This document shows, in pieces, positions 58,526 through 64,000 of a DNA stretch of 64,000 nt. Under the pieces are notes generated by a model. The model did not search any database. It was not told the DNA's origin and worked only from the letters and a program-made list of their open reading frames with translations. Both the position numbers and the translations under genes were made by a program. The DNA is from NCEH01 sp002257205 (GTDB lineage: Bacteria > Pseudomonadota > Alphaproteobacteria > Rhizobiales > Xanthobacteraceae), in assembly GCF_043195105.1 (NCBI RefSeq), contig NZ_JBAFWO010000002.1; one strand, given 5' to 3'. The number at the start of each line of letters is the position of its first letter. Position 1 is the first letter of the stretch.

Positions 58526-58897
58526 TCATTGCCAGAATGTGCGCTCATCATCGAGGTTCAGCTGATCGAGGATGGAGCTCAGGCGGACATGAACGCTGTG
58601 AAGCTCCCAAGCACCGGTCTTGTGGTTTTTCCAGAACAGACGCCAGGTGGCGTTCTCCGGCTCGAACAGGAGCAGGGCGACGTCGATGATTCCGCCCGCG
58701 GCGTCGATGTTCCGCGAGCAGCAAGGACTGGAGATGCGATAGCCGCCGTCGACATCCACAACGCTCGGCTCCACGTAGCGGTAACGCCGCCGCGCCTTGA
58801 TGCCGCGCGCGATGCGCCGTCGATCCAGCTCGTTCGGGTGCGCCGACACGGGTGTCGGCGGAAATTTTAATGTCGCCGAATTCATGGCCCAGCTCAT
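58526..58897 (-). CDS. DUF3024-like protein in the nif region
   Basis: 123 residues: ELDRRRIARGIKARRRYRYV, GYRISSPCCSRNIDAAGGII (a conserved CC pair) and NATWRLFWKNHKTGAWELHS. This matches the pattern of DUF3024, a small family of unknown function. The start is uncertain (58897, or 58885 after MSWA); an even longer N terminus to 58981 is open but not conserved-looking. Lies between nifZ and the small gene at 58210. Confidence 0.68.
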   Translation of the reverse strand: MSWAMNSATLKFPPTPVSAHPNELDRRRIARGIKARRRYRYVEPSVVDVDGGYRISSPCCSRNIDAAGGIIDVALLLFEPENATWRLFWKNHKTGAWELHSVHVRLSSILDQLNLDDERTFWQ

Positions 58898-59003
58898 GCT
58901 CTCGTGCAGTCTCTGCAGGAACGCGCAGCGGTATGCGTGCGATAATTGCGACCAGGCAAATTGTTGCAAAATGTTCGGCAAGCCGAAGATTGTCGAACAA
59001 GAT

Positions 59004-59243
59004 TTAGAGCGGAACGATTTCTTCTTCCAGGCAGCCGATCACCAGGTGTTCGCCGAATTCGACGAGATAAATTGGCATGTTCGCCTCAGTGTGTGTGCCA
59101 ACCTGGACAATTTCGCCGGTGGCCCCGGTGGCCACCAGCAGCGCCTCCAGCGGGGCGGCGGGAAACGAGCCATCGTTGTGAAGGTCGATTGTCGCCTTCA
59201 CGCGCTGTCCCCATTGGTATTTCGGAAGCCTGGGCTCGATCAC
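59004..59243 (-). CDS. nifZ: NifZ family protein (second copy)
   Basis: 79-residue NifZ domain: KYQWGQRVKATIDLHNDGSF, LVATGATGEIVQVGTHTEAN and IYLVEFGEHLVIGCLEEEIV. NifZ takes part in formation of the second P-cluster of the MoFe protein. This short copy overlaps the upstream nifZ by four bases (ATGA), making a tandem pair. Confidence 0.88.
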   Translation of the reverse strand: MIEPRLPKYQWGQRVKATIDLHNDGSFPAAPLEALLVATGATGEIVQVGTHTEANMPIYLVEFGEHLVIGCLEEEIVPL

Positions 59244-59560
59244 GCTATGGTTCCTCCGGGCAGGGGAATGTCCGCCATGTCGTCGCGGGAAAGAACCGGC
59301 TCCAGTTCCTTCTTCTTCATGCCGACGCGGTTGCCGCTTTCCATGAATTCGACGCCGTAAATGTAGAATTGCTGGAGGAAGGTGCCGATGCTGACCACGT
59401 ATCCCTCCTCGCCTTTCTTTGCCAGGATGTCGCCGATCTCCTTCCCGGCATAAGTGCCATCGTTGCGGATGGTCCGCTTCGCCTTCACCTTCTCGCCGAA
59501 GGAAAAATATGGAGGGGCGGTAATTTCGACGACGTCGCTATCGCGAACAATATTGCTCAT
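59240..59560 (-). CDS. nifZ: NifZ (first copy)
   Basis: 106 residues: PPYFSFGEKVKAKRTIRNDG, GEEGYVVSIGTFLQQFYIYG and FMESGNRVGMKKKELEP, the canonical NifZ pattern with a C-terminal extension. The start overlaps the lrv stop by four bases. P-cluster maturation factor. The tandem copy downstream differs in sequence, so the pair is not a recent duplication. Confidence 0.93.
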   Translation of the reverse strand: MSNIVRDSDVVEITAPPYFSFGEKVKAKRTIRNDGTYAGKEIGDILAKKGEEGYVVSIGTFLQQFYIYGVEFMESGNRVGMKKKELEPVLSRDDMADIPLPGGTIA

Positions 59561-60330
59561 CGCGGATGCTCCATTGATCGACCTTGGCTGTTCAATCTGC
59601 GTGAGCGCGCCATGTCCTGGACGAACGCATCCGCGTCGTCGGCGAGCTCGGCGATGTCTTCAACCGCGATCTGGCGCGCCACCTCGTAGCGCACACGCCA
59701 ATCGGGATCGTGTCGCAGGCGGGCCAGGAGATCCGGCGAGAGGCGTTGCGCAATCTCCAGCCGGACCGCCGCGTCGGCATCGTCCACCATCTGCAGCAAC
59801 CAGTCGCGCGGCAGGCGTTGCGCGACAATCCTGCGGACTTCCACCTCCGGGTCGTCGATCATGCGCGCCAGCAGCGGCGCCGCGACGCGCCGGGCGATGA
59901 CCAGGCGCACGTAATAATCCGGGTCCGCCATCATGGGGATCAGCTCGGCGTCGTCGAGCAGCGAGACGATGCGGATGCGCACCTCGCGATGGGGGTCGTG
60001 CCGCAGCCGCAGGATCAGCCGCTTCGGCAGCCGCCGCGCGGCGTTCCAGCGCACGGTTTCTTCCGGGTCGTCCAGCAGCGGCTGGAGCACGAACGGGCTC
60101 GCGTGCTTAGCTGAGATCGCCCGGACCTCGAAATGGGGATGGGCGATATAGCTGTTGGAGAGGCCCGGATTCCAATTGAAGAAACGATCGATGCGCCGGG
60201 CATAGCGGTCGTGCACACAGGCATGCTTCAGCCGACAGAGGCCAGCGCTGAGCATGTCCTGGTGCGCACAGGCGGCGCAATCAATTTCATTGCCCTGCCA
60301 ATCGCGGGCTTCGTCGATTTCATCCATCAT
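59557..60330 (-). CDS. lrv: LRV protein: [4Fe-4S] domain plus leucine-rich variant repeats
   Basis: 257 residues. The N-terminal Cys cluster IDCAACAHQDMLSAGLCRLK with HACVHDRYARRI is the [4Fe-4S] domain known from the Azotobacter LRV protein. It is followed by about eight leucine-rich variant repeats of roughly 24 residues (VRWNAARRLPKRLILRLRHD, VRRIVAQRLPRDWLLQMVDD, VRYEVARQIAVEDIAELADD). Role in nitrogen fixation not defined. Starts at 60330 or 60327 overlap the end of the TPR gene by about ten bases. Confidence 0.9.
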   Translation of the reverse strand: MMDEIDEARDWQGNEIDCAACAHQDMLSAGLCRLKHACVHDRYARRIDRFFNWNPGLSNSYIAHPHFEVRAISAKHASPFVLQPLLDDPEETVRWNAARRLPKRLILRLRHDPHREVRIRIVSLLDDAELIPMMADPDYYVRLVIARRVAAPLLARMIDDPEVEVRRIVAQRLPRDWLLQMVDDADAAVRLEIAQRLSPDLLARLRHDPDWRVRYEVARQIAVEDIAELADDADAFVQDMARSRRLNSQGRSMEHPR

Positions 60331-60859
60331 CGTCTTGCCCAATGCGTTCGAGAACGTCGAGCAATACCTTCGCGCCGATCTTGTCGCTGGGGTCCAGCTG
60401 GATCAACTTGGTGACGGCCGCGCGCCCTTCTTCCAATGCGCCAAGGCGCATCTGGAGATAGGCGTAGCCCTTCAGGGTGAACAGATAGAAGCGGGGCAGC
60501 ATGGCGTCGTAGCGGCCGAACTCGGCGTCGCCCGCGCTCACGTCCTGCCAGCGCGGGGCGAGATTGTTCTCGCGGGCCGCCTTTTCCAGGCATTGTTTCG
60601 CCACCTCGAGCGCCTCCGCAAGTCGCCCTTTGTAGAAATAAAAGCGATAAAGGCCGATCAGCACGGCGGCGTGCCCAGGTGCGAGCGCCTGGGCCTCGCG
60701 CAGATGGCGTTCCGCGACCTCGTCCTGGTGATAGGAATGGCCGGCCTGATTAAGGTGCGCCTCGGCCGCTGGCGGCAGCCCTCCACCAAGGAGGGCTGCC
60801 GCCAACAGGCCATCGTCGAGGCCAGGGCCTGCCATGTCCAAACTTGTGGTCTGCGTCAT
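60320..60859 (-). CDS. TPR-like nif-region protein (paralogue 2)
   Basis: 179 residues with TPR-like helices: HLREAQALAPGHAAVLIGLY, RFYFYKGRLAEALEVAKQCL and FYLFTLKGYAYLQMRLGALE. It is similar along its length to the protein at 48049-48528. The gene lies between iscA and lrv in the nifB run, a position often occupied in nif clusters by a TPR protein of unknown role. The ATG at 60859 has GAGG upstream; MAGPG at 60835 is the alternative. Confidence 0.78.
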   Translation of the reverse strand: MTQTTSLDMAGPGLDDGLLAAALLGGGLPPAAEAHLNQAGHSYHQDEVAERHLREAQALAPGHAAVLIGLYRFYFYKGRLAEALEVAKQCLEKAARENNLAPRWQDVSAGDAEFGRYDAMLPRFYLFTLKGYAYLQMRLGALEEGRAAVTKLIQLDPSDKIGAKVLLDVLERIGQDDDG

Positions 60860-60890
60860 GGCTGGGACCTCGCCCTCGCGCGGCTTCGGC

Positions 60891-61202
60891 TCAACCGTGC
60901 GAACTGCACGAATGGGCCTTTGGATCGCGAAACACGAGCCCGGTCTGGGCGGGCGTGTCGGCGAAGTCGATGGTGACGCCGTCCAACAGGAGCCGGCTTT
61001 CGGCGGGCAGGAAGAAGCGCACGCCGTTGCGTTCGACGATGGCATCGCCGGCCGAAGGCGCGGGCAGGACCGCGATGTCGGCGGAAAGGCCCGAGCATCC
61101 GCCGGGCGTCACCGCCAGCCGGAAGCCGCTGGTGGCGCCGCCGTCTGCGCGCAGCATGAGGCGTACGAATTTTTCAGCCGCCGGGGTGATGGTGAAATTC
61201 AT
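60891..61202 (-). CDS. A-type Fe-S carrier-like protein (IscA/HesB family), nif-associated
   Basis: 103 residues: MNFTITPAAEKFVRLMLRAD, FRLAVTPGGCSGLSADIAV with the first Cys ligand, and LLDGVTIDFADTPAQTGLVF. The C-terminal CGC motif of normal A-type carriers is not present; the tail reads AHSCSSHG. Nif IscA proteins supply or carry clusters for nitrogenase. This copy may use an altered site. 11 bases after fdxN. Confidence 0.87.
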   Translation of the reverse strand: MNFTITPAAEKFVRLMLRADGGATSGFRLAVTPGGCSGLSADIAVLPAPSAGDAIVERNGVRFFLPAESRLLLDGVTIDFADTPAQTGLVFRDPKAHSCSSHG

Positions 61203-61213
61203 GGCTGGACGCC

Positions 61214-61438
61214 TCAGGCCGGAGCTTGGTAGCGGGGATAGGACGTGTCGATGACGCAGGTGTCGTCGACCGGGCATACCGCGGTGCATTGCGGTGCATC
61301 GAAGTGGCCGATGCACTCGGTGCACTTCTTGGGGTCGATGATGAACGTTCCGTTCTTCTCCCGGATCGCCACATTGGGGCATTCCGGCTCGCAGGCTGAG
61401 CAACTCGTGCACTGCGAGGCAATGATCTTCAGGGCCAT
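61214..61438 (-). CDS. fdxN: 2[4Fe-4S] ferredoxin FdxN
   Basis: 74-residue low-potential bacterial-type ferredoxin. Cluster motifs SQCTSCSACEPECPNVAI and KKCTECIGHFDAPQCTAVCP, with the insertion in the second motif typical of nif-linked FdxN. Expected to donate electrons to nitrogenase or to NifB. 34 bases after nifB. Confidence 0.94.
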   Translation of the reverse strand: MALKIIASQCTSCSACEPECPNVAIREKNGTFIIDPKKCTECIGHFDAPQCTAVCPVDDTCVIDTSYPRYQAPA

Positions 61439-61472
61439 CGTCTGCTCCTAGACTTCATCGGTATTCGAAAGA

Positions 61473-63035
61473 TCAGGCGGCGGTGATCAGCGCGCCCTGG
61501 CGGATCTCGGCGTCACCGCGCTCGACATGCTCGATCTCGCCGCTGTTCACCTTGTCGAGGTAGGCCTTGAACCAGGCGATGGCCGACTTCTCGATGAATT
61601 CGTGGGCGTATTGGTCCACGGGATCGATGCCCGCCTTTTGCAAATCGCCCTTCGGGCAACCGCCGATCTTGGCCACGAACACCGCATGGCAGTCGTTGAT
61701 GGCCCGGATCACTGTTTCCAGGCTGTCCTCGTCGCCATAGCCGCCCTGGCAATAGAGGTCGACGCGCCGGTGGCCGACGAATTTCGCGCCCGCGGTGGAG
61801 AGTTCATAAACCTGGAACTCCTTGGCATGGCCGAAATGTTCGTTGATGAGTCCGGAGCCCTTGGTCGCGACCGCCACCAGCAGCTTGATGTCGCTTTGCT
61901 CGCCGGCGAGCGTCGTCAGCTCTTCCTGCTTGGCGGCGACCTTGGCGACGCGCTCTTCTTCCACCATGGCCTGGTAGGCCTTGCGGCTGTCGAGGTCGTA
62001 ATTGACCTCCATGGCCATGATCTTGTCGGTGGTGAATTCGGCGCTGCGATCCTCGCCTAGCAGCCCGACCGCATCGGCGCGGCACTGGCGGCAATGACGC
62101 ATCATGTTCATCTCGCCCTCGCAGCTGTCCTGCAGGGCCTTCAGCTCCTGAGCCGTCGGACCACGCTGGCCGGTGAGGCCGAACACGGTGCCGTGCTCGG
62201 GCGCCGAGATGAGGGGCATGATGTTGTGCAGGAAGGCGCCGCGCGACTTCACGGCCTTGTTCACCTCGACCAGGTGCTTGTCGTTGATGCCCGGGATCAT
62301 CACCGAGTTGACCTTGCACAGGATGCCGCGCTCGGTCAGCATTTCCAGGCCCAGCAGCTGACGGTCGGTGAGCAGCTTGGCGGCTTCAACGCCGGTGTAG
62401 CGCTTGTGCTTCCAGAACACCCAGGGATAGATCTTCGCGCCGATCTCCGGGTCCACCATGTTGATGGTGATGGTGACGTGATCGACGTTGAAGCCGGCGA
62501 TGGTGTCCACGTGGTCGGGCAGGGTAAGCCCGTTGGTGGAGAGGCAGAGCTTGATGTCCGGCGCGGTCTTCGAGATCAGCTCGAAGGTCTTGAAGGTCTT
62601 CTCCGGATTGGCGAGCGGATCGCCGGGGCCGGCGATGCCGAGCACCGTCATCTGCGGGATGGTGGAGGCGACCGCGAGCACCTTCTTGGCGGCCTGTTCC
62701 GGGGTCAGCTTCTCGCTCACCACGCCCGGGCGGGACTCGTTGGCGCAGTCGTATTTGCGATTGCAGTAATTGCACTGGATGTTGCAGGCGGGCGCCACGG
62801 CCACGTGCATGCGGGCGTAATGGTGGTGGGCTTCCTCGCTGTAGCAGGGATGGTTCTTGACCTTCTCCCAGATTTCCGTCGGCAGGTCGCCCTGGCCCGC
62901 GGCCGAGCCGCAGCTTGCCTTGCCGCTGCCGCCCGATGTGCCGCAGCCCTTGTGCTCCGCAATCGCCTGCATGACTTCGCTGACATTCGCGACGCTTCCG
63001 GCCGATGCGCCTTCGTGCTGTGCTAATGCGTGCAT
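61473..63035 (-). CDS. nifB: FeMo-cofactor biosynthesis radical-SAM protein NifB (with NifX-like domain)
   Basis: 520 residues. Builds NifB-co, the precursor of FeMo-co, by radical-SAM insertion of carbon. The SAM [4Fe-4S] motif is ACNIQCNYCNRKYDC; further cluster ligands occur in NHPCYSEEAHHHYARMH and MMRHCRQCRADAVG. The C-terminal 120 residues (IKLLVAVATKGSGLINEHFG onward) are a NifX/NafY-type cofactor-binding domain. The ATG follows GGGGAACGG. It heads the long leftward run and has a consensus sigma-54 promoter and two NifA sites. Confidence 0.97.
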   Translation of the reverse strand: MHALAQHEGASAGSVANVSEVMQAIAEHKGCGTSGGSGKASCGSAAGQGDLPTEIWEKVKNHPCYSEEAHHHYARMHVAVAPACNIQCNYCNRKYDCANESRPGVVSEKLTPEQAAKKVLAVASTIPQMTVLGIAGPGDPLANPEKTFKTFELISKTAPDIKLCLSTNGLTLPDHVDTIAGFNVDHVTITINMVDPEIGAKIYPWVFWKHKRYTGVEAAKLLTDRQLLGLEMLTERGILCKVNSVMIPGINDKHLVEVNKAVKSRGAFLHNIMPLISAPEHGTVFGLTGQRGPTAQELKALQDSCEGEMNMMRHCRQCRADAVGLLGEDRSAEFTTDKIMAMEVNYDLDSRKAYQAMVEEERVAKVAAKQEELTTLAGEQSDIKLLVAVATKGSGLINEHFGHAKEFQVYELSTAGAKFVGHRRVDLYCQGGYGDEDSLETVIRAINDCHAVFVAKIGGCPKGDLQKAGIDPVDQYAHEFIEKSAIAWFKAYLDKVNSGEIEHVERGDAEIRQGALITAA

Positions 63036-63085
63036 GTCCGTTCCCCGTTGCTGGCCAAATTCAAAAATGTCCTGGGGAGATACGA

Positions 63086-63100
63086 GCAACTCGCGTGCCA
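63086..63100 (-). promoter_or_regulatory. Sigma-54 (-24/-12) promoter of nifB
   Basis: Leftward strand TGGCAC-GCGAG-TTGC, full consensus, 51 bases before the nifB ATG. Confidence 0.92.
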
Positions 63101-63156
63101 GCGCCTGAAAATACCTGAATTTGAGCAATATCAATTTCTTGCCGACAATCCTGCTC

Positions 63157-63172
63157 TGTCGCCTTGCGAACA
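63157..63172. promoter_or_regulatory. NifA UAS 1 of nifB
   Basis: Exact TGT-CGCCTTGCGA-ACA, 57 bases upstream of the sigma-54 element. Confidence 0.88.
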
Positions 63173-63197
63173 CGTGCCGACGAAAGCTTTGACGGTA

Positions 63198-63213
63198 TGT
63201 TGGAAAGATTACA
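63198..63213. promoter_or_regulatory. NifA UAS 2 of nifB
   Basis: Exact TGT-TGGAAAGATT-ACA, 41 bases (four helical turns) beyond UAS 1. Confidence 0.8.
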
Positions 63214-63259
63214 GATATCGCGGGTGCCGGGCGGCGGCCTTAGGGGGGAGGTGCCCCTC

Positions 63260-63292
63260 AAAAACACATCGGAGCGCCAAGGCGCTCCGATG
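63260..63292 (-). terminator. Rho-independent terminator of the SIR2-like gene
   Basis: Perfect 12-bp stem CATCGGAGCGCC / GGCGCTCCGATG with a two-base loop, followed on the leftward strand by TGTTTTTG. 43 bases after the SIR2-like stop. It insulates the nifB promoter from upstream transcription. Confidence 0.9.
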
Positions 63293-63313
63293 GACATCAG
63301 ACGGAAGGGCAGG

Positions 63314-63346
63314 CAGGTCAGCCGCGCAGCCAGGTCAGCCGCGCAG
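63314..63346. repeat. Tandem 16-bp direct repeat at the 3' end of the SIR2-like gene
   Basis: CAGGTCAGCCGCGCAG occurs twice (63314-63329 and 63331-63346) with one base between. The right copy contains the stop codon region of the SIR2-like gene and the left copy repeats it just behind, probably a slippage duplication. Confidence 0.75.
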
Positions 63347-64000
63347 AATCTCCACGGCGCGCTCCAGCGGCAAGGCGATGGGCGTGAGGCCCTGGGAGAT
63401 GAAGAAGCGCGTCTCGTTCTTGGACAGGGCCTGCGGCTCGACGATCGCAAAATGCTGCGAGCCCGAACGCTTGGAAATCTGGCGCGCGTAGGTTCGCAAC
63501 AATTGGTCGTTGAACCGACAGCCGATGAACAGGAAAGTGCGCTGCGTGCGGCGATCCTTCACGACGTCCGGAATCGGCGTCTGAATGTCGATTTCTGTCA
63601 GGACCTCCACATAATCCGCGTCGGAAATCAGGAAGTTCTTGGCCGGCGCGATGGAGCCATGCGGCTTGTAGAGCAGCGTCGCCCAGCCGGGGGCTGCGGC
63701 ACGCTCGGATTCTACACCGGCGGCGTCGTAGAAGCGATACCAGCGATCTTCGCCGATGCCGGCGCGGGTGATGCCTTGCACCTCGCCCCAGTCGGTGCGC
63801 TCCGACAGGGCCGTGCGCATGGCGCCGTCGTACCAAGTGTCGACGATCATCGGCAGGCGCAGGGTCGCGAGATAGCGATGCAAAGCGGTGGGCTCAACCG
63901 GCGGGCTGAAGGCTTCGTTCATCAGCGCGGTGACGGTGGAGCGGTGCTTCATGCTCTCGATGTGCTGGGCGGACGCCCAGGCATTGCCCTTGGCGCGCCG
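63335..64000 (-). CDS. SIR2-like domain protein, C-terminal part (cut by right edge)
   Basis: The frame is open to the window edge, so the N terminus with the NAD-binding GAG motif is missing; 221 codons are visible. Features: TWYDGAMRTALSERTDW, LLYKPHGSIAPAKNFLISD (the conserved KxHG of the SIR2_2 group), FLFIGCRFNDQLLRTYARQI and a C-terminal segment ending LPLERAVEILRG. SIR2-like proteins cleave or bind NAD. Copies next to nif genes are known but have no assigned function. Ends with a strong terminator before nifB. Confidence 0.8.
   Translation of the reverse strand, partial: RRAKGNAWASAQHIESMKHRSTVTALMNEAFSPPVEPTALHRYLATLRLPMIVDTWYDGAMRTALSERTDWGEVQGITRAGIGEDRWYRFYDAAGVESERAAAPGWATLLYKPHGSIAPAKNFLISDADYVEVLTEIDIQTPIPDVVKDRRTQRTFLFIGCRFNDQLLRTYARQISKRSGSQHFAIVEPQALSKNETRFFISQGLTPIALPLERAVEILRG

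Overview
High-GC alphaproteobacterial chromosome, free of insertion sequences, tRNA or rRNA genes and CRISPR arrays. The gene set (nifW-fixABCX, long NifB, an Irr-type Fur protein, an NAD-dependent molybdenum formate dehydrogenase, and a GlgE-type alpha-glucan pathway) points to a free-living or facultatively autotrophic nitrogen fixer of the Xanthobacteraceae type (Xanthobacter/Azorhizobium-like). The genus is inferred from gene content, not from a marker gene.

Region 1 (1-15.5 kb), alpha-glucan and trehalose metabolism. A tightly packed leftward run glgE > treS-maltokinase fusion > glgB > glgX (cut by the left edge) carries the route trehalose > maltose > maltose-1-phosphate > linear alpha-1,4-glucan > branched glucan, plus debranching. 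A divergent GH13 alpha-glucosidase, an ABC-F ATPase and treZ follow. TreY, the usual partner of TreZ, is not in the window.

Region 2 (15.5-29.5 kb), mixed housekeeping. FAD monooxygenase, CHCC zinc-finger protein, ABC exporter preceded by a small ORF and hairpins, Tim44-like protein, TerC, DUF2239, an unrecognised membrane protein, two alpha/beta hydrolases (one PcaD-like), cysE, DUF3126, a His-rich cation diffusion facilitator and a GlcD-type flavoprotein.

Region 3 (29.5-35.7 kb), fdsGBA-fdhD-fdsD: soluble NAD-dependent formate dehydrogenase that gives NADH from formate.

Region 4 (36.4-64 kb), nitrogen fixation. Leftward nifH-nifQ-irr and nifW-fixABCX; rightward pseudo-receiver, NifO-like, double nitroreductase and rhodanese-ankyrin genes; bolA-grxD divergent from a TPR gene; sufT-like, dienelactone hydrolase and small unknown genes; leftward truncated haemoglobin, DUF255, Rieske and small unknown genes; GST; and a long leftward nifB-fdxN-iscA-TPR-lrv-nifZ-nifZ-...-DegT-like-ferredoxin run. 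A SIR2-like gene enters at the right edge. nifDKENX and nifA are not in the window. By eye I found six exact NifA upstream activator motifs (TGT-N10-ACA) and seven -24/-12 sigma-54 promoters that fit this layout. The intergenic regions 43.4-43.8 kb and 47.8-48.0 kb appear to be driven in both directions. FixABCX is expected to use NADH, part of it possibly from formate, to make low-potential electrons for nitrogenase.

The least explained parts are a DegT/AHBA-family protein whose PLP lysine is replaced by serine, a receiver-domain protein without its phospho-acceptor aspartate next to nifH, NifA-type control of a BolA/Grx4 pair, and about ten small uncharacterised genes inside the nif region.
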